Source of the DNA: Flaccisagitta enflata
Taxonomy: Eukaryota > Chaetognatha > Sagittoidea > Aphragmophora
Length of the DNA: 64,000 nucleotides
NCBI GenBank assembly: GCA_965153355.1
Contig: OZ231127.1
Location: 28,272,001 to 28,336,000 of the forward strand
Direction: 5' to 3'
Shown: piece by piece, positions 50,601 through 62,156 of the stretch
Numbering within the stretch: position 1 is the stretch's first letter
Layout of the letters: the number at the start of each line of letters is the position of its first letter
Notes under the pieces: model-generated
Database searches by the model: none
Told to the model about the DNA's origin: nothing
The model's input: the letters and a program-made list of their open reading frames with translations, nothing else
Program-made: the position numbers and the translations under genes

Positions 50601-50766
50601 AGGCAGAGAAAAGTCTTCAAAAGTCTTCGAATCTCGACTTTTTTCCAAATGAGCTCAACTTTTGCATCCTTGCAAAATCTCTCTGTCTCTGTCTGTCTGT
50701 CTGTCTGTGTTTCTCTCTGTATGTCTGTTTGTAGATCTGCATTTCTGTCTGACTGTCAGTACTCTC

Positions 50767-50767
<1 letters not shown>

Positions 50768-50835
<68 letters not shown>
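50768..50835. repeat. (GA)n microsatellite
   Basis: About 33 GA units. It is preceded by CTGT words at 50685-50760. Confidence 0.96.
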
Positions 50836-50836
<1 letters not shown>

Positions 50837-51147
50837 GGTTTTTGGGAAAAATGCGAAAAATGCGGAAGAATAAAAAAAGATTCAAAAAATCATAGCTCCA
50901 AAACTATCTATTGCACAGATTTCTGCTTGGCGTCATCTGAAAGAGGTGAATTAGCTCTTTCTAAGCTAATAATTTCATGCGTAGTCTCGTTTAGCTCCCA
51001 AAACTGACCAACTTCCTCAAACGCCTCATGAAAAAAAGGAAAACAACTTTTCTTCGCGGGAATCAAAAAATCTTTGAATCTTCGAATCTCGACTTTTTTC
51101 CAAATGATTTAGTACTGCTAAAAATTATATTTACCCCAAATTTTCTC

Positions 51148-51785
51148 TTTTTTGGGCAGCGGCCCCGAAGGGGACGAAGTCCTGTAGAACACAGGGGGAC
51201 TTTCGTTCGTCCGTTCGTGCGTTCGTTCGTTCGTTCGTTCGTTCGTGCGTCCCCCCCCCCCTTAGGCCCCTCAAGCCCCAAATCTGGCCTCTGAGACCTC
51301 GAATCTGGCCTCTCAGGCCTCAAATCCAGCATGTTAGGCCTCAAACCTGGCCTCTTAGGCATCAAATAAGGCTTCTCAGGCCTCAAATCTGGCCTCTCAG
51401 GCCTCAAATTAGGCCTCTCAGGCCTCAAATCAGCTATCTAAGCCTCAATTTATTGCTCTCAGGCTTCAAATCAGTCCTCTGACCTTTCAAGCCTTAATCC
51501 AGCTCTCTCAAGCCTCAAGTCAGCCCTCTAAAGCTTCCCATTGGCATTCTGAGGCATTATATTAGCCTTCTTAGGCCTCAGTTTAGGCTCTTGGAGACCT
51601 TCAGTAAGCCCTCTATAGCATCTTATCCACTTCTTCAGGCATGACGAACGAAAGTCCCCCTGTGTTCTACAGGACTTCGTCCCCTTCGGGGCCGCTGCCC
51701 TGCTTCCCCTCACTCCAATTCACAATCACTCAAAGCAGGGCAACGGGTATCGCTGACCACATATTGCCCTTGGGCGACCTGTTCC
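51148..51785 (+). mobile_element. Family-2 hairpin/minisatellite element, clearest copy
   Basis: Left: TTTTTTGGGCAGCGGCCCCG, AAGGGGACGAAGTCCTGTAG, AACACAGGGGGACTTTCG. A TTCG tetranucleotide tract lies at 51209-51246. A ~20-bp minisatellite (AGGCCTCAAATCTGGCCTCTC, given here as a 20-odd-base period) runs 51270-51635. The same left arm returns inverted at 51643-51702. Right: an inverted CCCTGCTT/AAGCAGGG pair, GGTATCGCTGACC, then GCCC-TT-GGGC-GACCTGTT. No ORF. Arms of ~60 bp would fold on themselves. Confidence 0.83.
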
Positions 51786-52084
51786 CCCTTAGATTTCCTT
51801 CCCCATCTCCAGACCCTTTGATTTCCCCCCCCCCCCCCGGGAAAACTCAATAATATACAGGCCTGAGTTTCATTGAACCCAATTTAAACATGTGTCGTCT
51901 GTATCGATCTCAATGGTCTAATTTTTGCAAAGCCGAAAAAAGGAAAGAAAAAGACATACTTAGTTACCTTAGAAGTCAGTAGTTTCTGCCGAATTCCTGT
52001 GTTGGTCCGTGAGAAAGTACAGCAAAAACAACCCCGACAAAACCTGCGAGGTGGAACGTTTCAGCCCAAAGCCATTTAATCAAA

Positions 52085-52087
<3 letters not shown>

Positions 52088-52145
<58 letters not shown>
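52088..52145. repeat. (GA)n microsatellite
   Basis: About 29 GA units. Confidence 0.96.
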
Positions 52146-52150
<5 letters not shown>

Positions 52151-52417
52151 AGTATCTTCTTCCTTTTAGACTCAGTCGGTTGCCGGTTGGGTTTCCCAGA
52201 GGGAGCCTTTCACAGTCTACCTGTCGCCAATTTAAGGAGCCATATCCAGGCAATTCAACTTTTCACTTTTTCCTTTTTAGCGTTTTTTTTTCCGCTGCGC
52301 CTGAAAATGACGTCTTTTTTGTGAAACGGATATGTTTTTTTTTTTTCTGTTTTTGCAATTTTTTCCTGTTTTCCAATTATATTGAGTTCCTTGCCTTTCT
52401 GTCAGTTTGACTTTCTG

Positions 52418-52422
<5 letters not shown>

Positions 52423-52465
<43 letters not shown>
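52423..52465. repeat. (CT)n microsatellite
   Basis: About 21 CT units, followed by CACACTTACA words. Confidence 0.95.
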
Positions 52466-52470
<5 letters not shown>

Positions 52471-52744
52471 TACACTTGCACACATGCACACTTACACACA
52501 CACACACTTTATGGGTTTTTTAAACTTGTCAAAGATTGCCTTTTTTTTCATTTGGCTTTTGTTAATTCCACTTTAAATTGTCGTTTCTTTTCTGTTTTCA
52601 TTTTTTTCATCTGTATTTGTTGGGAAATGTAAGTGTGAAGAAGTAATGAATGTGTCTCGCTTTTAATTTCTACTTTCAGTTTCATTTCCGTTTCCAGACA
52701 CACATTCATCATTTCATCATTTCACATCTTGTACTTCCTACTGT

Positions 52745-53042
52745 ATTTTCCTTCTTGTTGTTCTTTCTCTTCATTTCAATCACTTCTTCTTTTTCATCTT
52801 CTTCCTCTTCTTTTTCCTCTGCTTCTTCTTCTCCTCATTCTTCTTGTCTGTCTACTCTTCTTTTTCTTCTTTTTCTTTTTCTTTTTCTTCTCCTTCTCCT
52901 TCTTCTTCTGCTCATTTTTCTTATCTGTCTTTACTTCTTTTTCTTCTTCTTCTTCTTCTTTTTCTCCTTTTTCCTTTTCCTCTACTTCAGCCTTTCCTTT
53001 TCCTTCCCTTTTTTTTTTCTTTTTTTGTTCTTTTTTTTTTCT
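52745..53042. repeat. Imperfect TTC/TTTC polypyrimidine tract
   Basis: About 300 bp of TTC, TTTTC and CTC words. It gives Phe/Ser/Leu frames on + and Lys/Glu frames on minus. Confidence 0.85.
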
Positions 53043-53155
53043 GATGAAAAAGGGAAGAGAAAAACGCCTTTTGAGAGACCATCGCGTCTTCCAGGGGCAG
53101 GGCTTCGATGCCATCACCATTAGGATAGCGCAGCTTTGGCGCCTGCAATTCATTA

Positions 53156-53251
53156 CGGCGACGACGACGACGATGACAACGGTGACGACGACGATGATGA
53201 CAACAATAACAATGACGACGACGACGACGACGATGACGACAACAATGACAA

Positions 53252-53297
<46 letters not shown>

Positions 53298-53299
53298 AC
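53156..53299. repeat. (GAC)n trinucleotide array with ATG/AAC variants
   Basis: About 48 GAC units with an internal ~45-bp higher-order period (GATGACAACRRTGACGAC recurring). Confidence 0.93.
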
Positions 53300-53388
53300 C
53301 AGAAAGACGCCAAATCGTCTTCGTACAAATCTCAACGTCAATTTCCTTTCCAAATGGCAATTAGGCGTCGAAACGGAAACAGGACCTA

Positions 53389-53491
<103 letters not shown>

Positions 53492-53623
53492 CTACGCGCG
53501 TTGGTGTGAAATTCAATTTCCGGATTATGATCTTAATTTCTTCCCATTTTACTGTCGACGTTTTAGAAAGGAAAAGGCAGACAACAACAGACATGAAAAG
53601 GATGGTTCAACCTCGAAAGGAAA

Positions 53624-53863
53624 AACAAGTGATGCGGGGTCACAATATCGTTGCGGACGGGTGGGCAGGGGCGGCTAACTTCCATCCACACCTAACGCCC
53701 CACCCAACCCCCTTCCCAACACAGACACATACACAAAAAGGTTCTAAAACGCTCGTTTTCCCACTTTTTGACTCGTGCTGACGGAGCAACGGACGGACCA
53801 ACGGACCAATGGACGGACGGACGGACGAAGCCTCTCATAGAGTTGTGTGTCCGCAACTAAAAA
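53624..53863 (-). mobile_element. Family-1 element, subfamily B with GTGAC hairpin
   Basis: On + it starts AACAAGTGATGCGGGGTCAC, the complement of GTGAC-CCCGC-GTCAC-TTGTT with one mismatch. The subterminal copy GTTGCGGACGGG follows. The interior matches 24697-24934 (ACGCCCCACCCAACCCCC). The hairpin on minus is AGTTGCGGACACACAACT. Confidence 0.8.
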
Positions 53864-54039
53864 GAGGAAAAGATGGTCGAGAGATGGCACAGAAAAAAGC
53901 CCAGAAGAAACGAATAAAGGGAGGGGGAAAAAAGGAGCGGCAAAAGAAGTTTCAGACGACGCTTAAATTGAACCAATAAAAATGACATTTCCTTTATTTC
54001 ACTTTCTTTCGCGTTTATTTCTTTCACTTCGCCTTGATT

Positions 54040-54113
54040 TTCTTCTTCTTCTTCTTCTTTTTCTTCTTCTTCTTCTTCTTCTTCTTCTTTTTCTTTTTCT
54101 TTTCCTTCTTCTT

Positions 54114-54146
<33 letters not shown>

Positions 54147-54230
54147 CTTCTTCTTCTTCTTCTTCTTCTTCTTCTTCTTCTTCTTCTTCTTCTTCTTCTT
54201 CTTCTTCTTCTTCTTCTTCTTCTTCTTCTT

Positions 54231-54261
<31 letters not shown>

Positions 54262-54650
54262 TTCTTCTTCTTCTGCTTATGCTTCTTCTTCTTCTTCTTC
54301 TTTTTCCACTTTTTATTCTTCTTTTTCTTCTTTTTCTTCTTCTTCTTCTTCCTCTTCTTCTTCTTCCTCTTCCTCTTCTTCTTCCTCTCCTTCTTCTTCT
54401 TCTTCTTCCTATTCCTCTTCTTCTTCTACTTTTTCTTTTTCCTCTTCTTCTTCTTCTTCTTCTTCTTCTTCTTCTTCTTCTTCTTCTTCTTCTTCTTCTT
54501 CTTCTTCTTCTTCTTCTTCTTCTTCTTCTTCTTCTTCTTCTTCTTCTTCTTCTTCTTCTTCTTCTTCTTCTTTTTCTTCTTCTTCTTCTTCTTCTTCTTC
54601 TTCTTCTTCTTCTTCTTCTTCTTCTTCTTCTTCTTCTTCTTTTTCTTCGT
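54040..54650. repeat. (TTC)n trinucleotide array
   Basis: About 610 bp. Two nearly perfect TTC blocks (54118-54258 and 54440-54645) flank a mosaic of TTTTTC and CTC words. All frames are open (poly-Leu, -Phe, -Ser, -Lys). Confidence 0.96.
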
Positions 54651-54759
54651 CCTAACCATTTCTTCGTCTTTTTTCTGCTCCATTTCTCTTCATTGTCTCT
54701 TTTTCCTCGTTCATCTCGACTACCTTGCTAAAAAATGTTTTTGTTTGTCAATCACAGCC

Positions 54760-54849
54760 AATGTTCCAGTGGGCCAATTATTGGTTTTCAATGATCTAGC
54801 TGGCCAATTATCCTTATTCAATGTTCTAGTTGGCCAATTTTAGGTTTTC
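54760..54849. repeat. Three-copy tandem repeat, 30-bp unit
   Basis: Units start AATGTTCCAG and contain TGGCCAATT. The second and third differ at about eight positions. In frame it reads as a ten-residue repeat (NVPVGQLLVF) at the end of a TTC-derived frame, so coding is not supported. Confidence 0.85.
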
Positions 54850-55631
54850 CATTTTCTCTGCATGTGCAATTGAAAAAAAAACTAGTATTGATTTGATAAC
54901 GTTCGACCCAATCTACTCTCTGCGCATCGACTGAATGCTGATACCAAGTTCTTATCATTACCTTCCTGAGGTTTCCAATGATCAATATCTGTTGATCAGG
55001 AAGACCTATCGCTTTTTGTTCCTCCATCACATGATCACCCGCATTTCAGATATGCGTCGACTGAGTCTTGGCAAGCGAGTGTAGAGCTAGGAGCCTGCAC
55101 TGATAGTTAACGGGACTTCAAAAAAAAGCGCATTTGCCATCGAGGAATGCCAAAAGGTAATGCAGGGGCTCAGTGTGCAGCCCCAATCATTCTACTATGC
55201 GAGCAAACGCGACGTTTCGTGAGGCAATACGCACCATCAAAGTGGAAAACATAGAAGAAACAAAAAAAAAACAAATGAAATATCCGTGGCACAGATGAGA
55301 GACCGAGTAAAAGCGAGTTATATGCACAACGAAATACCGACATACATTGGCAGCGCCTAAAATGAAACGCCCAACGAACCAGAAACGGCGGTGAAATGAA
55401 AAAGAAAATAAAGACGCCCCAGACTATGCGGCGGTAAACTTTAGTGGCGTATTTTGCGGTGAATTACGTCGATGAATGACGCACTTAACGTCGACGAAAA
55501 AAACTCAATCACGTCAAAATGGGAAAAGCAAACTCCCGACGCGATGCTGAGGGAGAACGCCGCTGCGAAATGTCACAGCAGTACTCAAACGTCGTAGCAA
55601 AACGCCAACTCCAGGTTTTAATTCCATAAGA
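54850..55631. other. Unique sequence, no supported feature
   Basis: 55370-55610 has scattered ACGCC/GCGGCG words. No exon was recognised. Confidence 0.45.
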
Positions 55632-55835
55632 AACAAGGCCGGATACACGGCTACTGAAGTCGGGTGCGGATGGGCAGGGGCAGTGATAAAAAGATTAACT
55701 AATCATTTGGGCAGGAGCGGTTGTGCAGAAACGCCAAAAACGCCAAAAAAAGTGATGTGTTACCGACCGACAGACCTACAGACCGATGGACCGACCGACA
55801 TAGCGGGTTGTAGAGTCGGGTGTCAGCAACTAAAA
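55632..55835 (-). mobile_element. Family-1 element with a shared private arm variant
   Basis: On + the right end is AACAAGGCCGGATACACGGC. The subterminal copy is AAGTCGGGTGCGG and the left hairpin is AGTCGGGTGTCAGCAACT. Both copies of the near arm carry GGG where other copies have GCG, while the far arm does not match. Confidence 0.78.
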
Positions 55836-56530
55836 CAAAAGCCAAACAGCGTGACCTGAGTACCATGAATCCAAAAACCTTGTTCGGGTAGGAATCTAGG
55901 ATGAAGATGTTCCTGTTACTCTGACAATCTCTTCTAGTTGACGACTGAGCTGATTTCATAATGAAGACGCAATCAAGCCATTGAACTATGCGTCACTGTT
56001 GAATTCCTTCAGCTTACTACTTGATATTAACGCTCTTTTTTTTATATAGCTCTGAGAGTTCTTAATTCGGCACTGCATGGCACTGTCAAAACAGTTTTGC
56101 AACGAGAATAGAAGCGCTGCATAACGCAACAGCAGAACGTCAATACCAGACGCAACAACTTCAGAGCCACAGCACGACGCTATCGCCAGTCAATAGGAGA
56201 GAGAAAGGGGGAAAGGAAAGAAAAATTTACTTCCATGCAAAATTTCCGTTTTTATTTCCTCACCTCCGCCGCCGCCGCAACTGCAGCCGTCCGAAGCCAC
56301 CGCAGCCGCCTACGCCAAAGCCGGCAACTTTCTAACGTTTCATCGCCACCGCGAATTTTACCGTCTCAATTTTCCACTTTCTTGTTTTATTTCTTTCCTT
56401 TCCTCCTCCTTTTTCCGCCCTTAGTTTTTTCCTCCTCCTCCTCATTCTTATCTTCCTCCTCCTCACCTTGGCTCCATATTTCTTTCCTTGCCTCGCGCCA
56501 TAGTCATGGCTTTCCAACTAGTTTATCCCT

Positions 56531-56534
<4 letters not shown>
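55836..56534. other. Unique sequence with a CGCCG-rich cluster
   Basis: 56262-56345 is rich in GCCGCC/GCAGCC words. No exon was recognised. Confidence 0.45.

Positions 56535-56578
<44 letters not shown>
56535..56578. repeat. (CT)n microsatellite
   Basis: About 22 CT units, ending directly before a family-1 element. Confidence 0.95.
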
Positions 56579-56581
<3 letters not shown>

Positions 56582-56583
56582 AG

Positions 56584-56750
56584 TTTTTAGTTGCGGACAC
56601 GCAACTCTATAAGAGGCTTTGTCCGTCCGTCCGTCCGTCCGTCCGTCCGTCCGTCCGTCGGTCCGTTGGTGAGCACGAGTCGGTGTGGAAACGCGCATTT
56701 CCGCCTGCCCACCGGTCTGGTAATTGGTGGCCTGTATCTTGGCCTTTGTT
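56584..56750 (+). mobile_element. Family-1 element, subfamily B, between two CT arrays
   Basis: Hairpin AGTTGCG-GACA-CGCAACT (perfect 7-bp stem), CTATAAGAGGCTTTG and a CCGT array (56622-56660). The right end is decayed: GGCC-TGTATCTT-GGCC-TTTGTT. CT arrays lie within 6-10 bp on each side. Confidence 0.8.
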
Positions 56751-56756
56751 TTCTTT

Positions 56757-56864
<108 letters not shown>

Positions 56865-57149
56865 CTGTCTGCCACTAACTCTTACTTTTTCATTAGTGTT
56901 AGTTTTCTGCCTTTCCATCTTTCATTTTGATATCTTTCTGTCTTTGTGTTCGACTACTGCGTCTGTTTGTCTTGGGATTGCACCTGACCTAGAAATAGAA
57001 TTCTCGTCGGCCTATGACTATGAGTATGTCTCATTCTAGCTATCTAGCATGGCTGTCACTTTGTCTGTATCTATCTGTCCCTCTGTCTTCCCGTTTTTTT
57101 TTCTGTCTGTTTTTTTTTCTTTCCTTTTTTGTTTCTCTTTATTTGTGCT

Positions 57150-57153
57150 TCTC

Positions 57154-57188
<35 letters not shown>

Positions 57189-57241
57189 TTTTTCTTTCTT
57201 TCTTTCTTTCTTTTCTTCTTTTCCTTCTTTCTTTTTTCTTT

Positions 57242-57290
<49 letters not shown>

Positions 57291-57361
57291 TTTCTTTTTC
57301 TTTCTTCTTCTTTCTTTTTTCTTTCTTTCTTTTCTTTTCTTTCTTTTCTTTTTTCTTTCCT

Positions 57362-57409
<48 letters not shown>

Positions 57410-57520
57410 TTTCTTTCTTTCTTTCTTTCCTTTCTTTCTTTTTCCTTTCTCTCTTTCTTTCTTTCTTTTTTTCTTTCCTCTCTTTCTTTCTTTCTTTCTT
57501 TCTTCTCCTCTTTCTTCTTC
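57150..57520. repeat. (TTTC)n tetranucleotide array
   Basis: About 370 bp of TTTC with many phase shifts. Confidence 0.94.
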
Positions 57521-57527
57521 TCTCTTG

Positions 57528-57679
<152 letters not shown>

Positions 57680-58002
57680 CCATTCTTGATTTCCTTGCCT
57701 CCGTGCTTGCAATGGCATCGAATGTTTGTCAACGTTGATCCCCCCGAATTAAACGATCCAGCCAAGAGTGAGATTGGCTTTTCCTCGCCACCGACGAAAT
57801 TCTCCCGACCACGACTCCCAATCCTTTCCTTTTCTTTCCTTTCCTTTCCTTTTTTTTTCTTTCTTCTCTCTCTTTTATTCCCAATCCTCTTTTTTCATCT
57901 CTTTCCTTCCTTCCACTCCCAATACTTCTTTCACATTTTCCTCTCTTTCACTCCTAATTCTTCATCTTTCTTTTCTTCCCTCATTTCCACTCCCAATTCT
58001 TC

Positions 58003-58808
58003 TTTTTAGTCCCGTGCACGCAACTCTATTACCCGCCATGTCGGTGGTTTCGTCGGTCGGTTGTTCCGTCTGTGGGTCCGACTGTCTGTTGGTCGGTAAC
58101 ACTGTTTTTTTGGCGTTTGACACCTCTCACATTATTAGGCGAAAAATGATCAAAATTGATAGAAATATTGCATTCAGTGGACTGAAATTTGTCAGAGAAA
58201 GAGCTAAAATATGGTACTTTCACAAACCGGGGCAAATTTTTGAACCCTGGAAAATGCGTGGCTCACGGAAAGTGATATGCCAAAAATGCAGTGAAAGATT
58301 TTCACTGATTTTGACATGGAAATCTTTGATGACAAGAGAACATAAACCTCCTTAAATTTTACCTTGAAAAATGCAAGAGAACATCAAATATCAGGTTCCT
58401 GTATCACTGATAGACAAAAATGAGTCAACAGTACCATGCTGCAGTCAGTGACAGCCGTGAGAAGTCACGAAACCCCTTGTAAAATAGAATGGTTTTAGCA
58501 AGAAATTTTGAGCTAAACTTGCATGATATCATTTGATGATTCTATTTGCAGCTCTTGGTTGACATAACTTGGACTTTTTTTCTAGAACCCTCATGGAAAT
58601 AACATGTTTTAATAGTATCCTTGATCTGGACTCCTGTTTTTGACATTAAAATGCAATCAAAGACAAGTTCTGATCCCAGTTCGCCTAATTTTGTGAGAGG
58701 TGTTATGGGCTGTTCTTGCATTATCGCAGCTGCCCAAATGCTTAATTTCATTTATCACTGCCCCTGCCCACCCGCACGCGACTTCGGTAGCCGTGTATGC
58801 GGCCTTGC
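58003..58808 (+). mobile_element. Family-1 element interrupted by a MITE
   Basis: The left end has a T-run and AGTCCCGTGCACGCAACT, then ACCCGCCATGTCGGTGG. The right end is CCCCTGCCCACCCGCACGCG, ACTTCGGTAG and GCCGTGTATGCGGC-CTTGCT. Removing 58121-58702 leaves a normal ~220-bp copy. Confidence 0.8.
58121..58702. mobile_element. Nested MITE with ~21-bp inverted ends
   Basis: The left end CACCTCTCACATTATTAGGC and inverted right end CACCTCTCACAAAATTAGGC differ at two positions. The 582-bp interior is AT-rich without a transposase frame. Its presence inside a family-1 element confirms the borders of both. No clear target duplication was seen. Confidence 0.82.
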
Positions 58809-59236
58809 TTCTTTTTTCTCTTTACTCTCTCCCACTCCCAATCTTTCTTCTTCCTTCTCTCTTTCTTCTCTTAAGAGTCAAGACCCTATTTCCACGCTTT
58901 TCATATCCTTTTCTCTGGTTCATAATTCAGGATACATTTCATCATCGCCCGAGTTCCTTGCCACATTTTTGTTTTTCTTTGCTCGTTTTTGCCGCGTCGG
59001 TTCATCTATCTGTCTGTCAATCTGCTCGTTCATGTGTCAATATATTTTTCATATTTCATCAACTTACTTCCCTGTACTACTGCCATCTCCCACAGCCTCA
59101 CTTATATGCCTTCATAACCATTAGAATGGGCTCAATTTGGGCATCAAATTGAAAATCTGTTTCCGGGCAATTTTTATGTTAAATTGCATAATTAGAACCC
59201 TATCTGCTAGCTTTCGGAAGCCCAAAATGAGCCTGG

Positions 59237-59237
<1 letters not shown>
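58809..59237. other. Unique sequence, no supported feature
   Basis: No exon was recognised. Confidence 0.5.

Positions 59238-59276
<39 letters not shown>
59238..59276. repeat. (CT)n microsatellite
   Basis: About 19 CT units. Confidence 0.95.
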
Positions 59277-59279
<3 letters not shown>

Positions 59280-59686
59280 TGTTCCAATACCCACTACCGA
59301 GCACCCACAATTCCACCACCACAATTTCTTTGTTTTCTTTCTATTTCCAAAGCCTTATTTGTTTTTTCCGCTTTCTCGCCCTTTTGCCTTCTTTCTATCT
59401 TTTATGTCTCCCTCATTTTTTTGCTCTCTCTCTCTATCTTTTATTTCCTCCTCAATTCCTCTATTCTGAGTTTTCATCCCTTTTTCCGCACCGAAAAAAA
59501 ATAAACTCCATTAAGATGTCTTGTAAAAACCTTGCTCTTGCTTTCATTTTATTACCTCTTTTATGTACTCATTTTCTTAGTACATTATTCCTAGTATTTT
59601 TTTTTCAACAAAGTTAATGTCTATGTTCGGGCTATTCCTTAGCCAATTCCTTTAAATCGAATTTCATAAAACCATCTGTGTCGCCA

Positions 59687-59690
<4 letters not shown>

Positions 59691-59744
<54 letters not shown>
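59691..59744. repeat. (CT)n microsatellite
   Basis: About 27 CT units. Confidence 0.96.
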
Positions 59745-59747
<3 letters not shown>

Positions 59748-59962
59748 GTCTGGACCTCTAACCTCTCTCTTTTTCCTCCGTCCGTCTTTCACTTATCTTC
59801 CTTTTTATCCGATCTCTCTCCCTCTCTTTCTCTCTCACCTTCTTTCCCTTCATCATTCATCATCTGTGTCCATCCATACGTCCAATGGATACATATTCTA
59901 TCAAACTCTCGTCACACTTCACAGAACGCCGGACTAGCATAACAACAGCCCATCCACAGTCA

Positions 59963-60246
59963 TAGGAAAGCTCTCTATCAAAGGGATATAGCTCAAAATC
60001 ATGTATAAAGATGGTCCAAGAAAAAAATTTAGCCATGGGACCCCTATAAACTATGGCCGCCACCCTCCTCATATCCCATAGAAAATGTATGGGATGGATT
60101 TTGGCCTCCAGGGTTTCCTATACTTTATAATGGGGAAGGGGGTCGGTGGCGGCCATAGTTTATAGGGGTCCTATGGCTAAATTATTTTTTTAGACCATCT
60201 TTACACATGATTTTGAGCTATATCCCTTTGATAGGGAACTTTCCTA
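59963..60246. mobile_element. Foldback element with ~100-bp inverted arms
   Basis: The left arm 59963-60065 starts TAGGAAAGCTCTCTATCAAA. It is complementary, with few differences, to 60145-60246, which ends TTTGATAGGGAACTTTCCTA. The arms contain GGGATATAGCTCAAAATCAT and CCCCTATAAACTATGGCCGC. The loop is 79 bp. No ORF and no clear target duplication. Confidence 0.85.
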
Positions 60247-60655
60247 CGACTTTGGGTAAATAATTGTTGGGCTACTCCGGACCCCCCCTCCTTTAACTCA
60301 TTAGTCAATACCCCATCTTGAGAGCCAAGTTCTTTATTTTGTTTTCATACCAATCAAGGATTGATTGATCAGCCAGACAATTCAATTCTCCGTTGCTATG
60401 CCATGCCTGACATCTCGGCTCATCGTTCCACCACACTCACTGTTTGCATAACCACTTCCCCCTTCCTCCCTCACTCGTCCATTACTTACCCCTATTTACC
60501 AATCCCCCCTTCCTCCCACACTCGGCCATTACTTACCCCATTTACATTTGGCGGTCATTTTGGGGATTCATAAACACTCCTCTTTTCCTCGTCTTGAGAC
60601 CAAAGTTGAGTCTTTGAGTCACAGTTTGGAGATCAGAGAGAGTGAGGGGAAGGAG
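60247..60655. other. Unique sequence with a short duplication
   Basis: CCATTACTTACCCC recurs near 60478 and 60527 within a ~47-bp two-copy duplication. Confidence 0.5.
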
Positions 60656-60659
60656 ACAA

Positions 60660-60926
60660 CAATAGACAGACAGTCAGACAGACAGACATACAGGCAGTAT
60701 ACATATACAGGTGGACAGAGGGATAGGCATATAGTCGGATAGACAGACAGACAAACAGAAAGTTACAGATACGTTAAGACCGGTGGAAAAACAGACATAC
60801 AGCTTTACAGATATGAATTAGGTCGACAGATTACAGACAAATAGACAGTCATACAGACAGATAAACAGACAGGTAGCAGACAGAATGACAGATAGAAAGA
60901 TAGATCTATGTGGTACACAGACAAGC

Positions 60927-60971
<45 letters not shown>

Positions 60972-61130
60972 CAGAGACAGACAGAGACATTCAGGCACGT
61001 AAAAAGATAGACAGACATTCAGTCATACAGTGTTGCAAAGGAGTTAGTCAATCGATCACAGACAGACAGACAGATAAGTAGACAGACAGATAGTAAGACA
61101 TGCAGACAGAGAAACAGATAGACAAATAGA
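60660..61130. repeat. (GACA)n / (GATA) degenerate tetranucleotide region
   Basis: Loose ACAGACAG and ATAGACAG words with one clean ACAG block (60924-60970, about 12 units). Confidence 0.88.
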
Positions 61131-61257
61131 TAGAGAGGATCGGGTATTTTGTGGCATGGAGTTGCTTCCGCTTCTGCTTCCGTTTTCTCTTGAATGTAGG
61201 TCATTTGTTGTTACGCTTTCTTGAGCTTGACATGAAAATCGTCGCCCGACGTCTTCT

Positions 61258-61478
<221 letters not shown>

Positions 61479-61687
61479 ATGCCTGCAAAGAGTTTGAAAC
61501 CGTCTCACAAAGATTTATGATTTATGTATAATGTGCTCATATTTGGTGATAAAGCTGACATCAAATTATCCGTTCATATGGAGTCCATTGGTGATGAACT
61601 TGCTGCACATTTCAACGAGGCTATTCCATGGAATATTACGTAGTGTAGAGGAATGGGCTAATGGATGAATAGGGAATGAGATCGAAT

Positions 61688-61859
<172 letters not shown>

Positions 61860-62156
61860 AGGAAAAAAGTATGGCAGAAAAAAAAAGAAAACCGAGGAAA
61901 AAAAGGCGTCGGTGGCGTTGGGTTCGATTCACCAGCTTCATGCTCCAAGCTTCAAGCGTTTATGCAAATTACCTTGGAGAATTTTTCCTTCCGGCAATCA
62001 ACAACACGCCATAACTCGACTCCGTCACGTTTTAACCTTCATCTTCTGTGCGCCAAGTGAAGCGGCTTCACTTCCACCGGATCTGACTTAATGTACCCAG
62101 TCACTACCCACGCAATACATTAGATTACTTTAACCCTTTAGAAAATATACGATGTA

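Noticed and set aside
51973-52089. Open segment ending at a possible donor (CA|gtgaga), containing WSVRKYSKNN and CEVERFSPKP, as a fibronectin exon
   Set aside because: The tryptophan and cysteine are suggestive, but there is no convincing acceptor, and the donor lies at the edge of a GA microsatellite. A profile search would decide.
61919-61929. GGTTCGATTC, which resembles a tRNA/SINE B box
   Set aside because: No A box or cloverleaf pairing in the preceding 80 bp.
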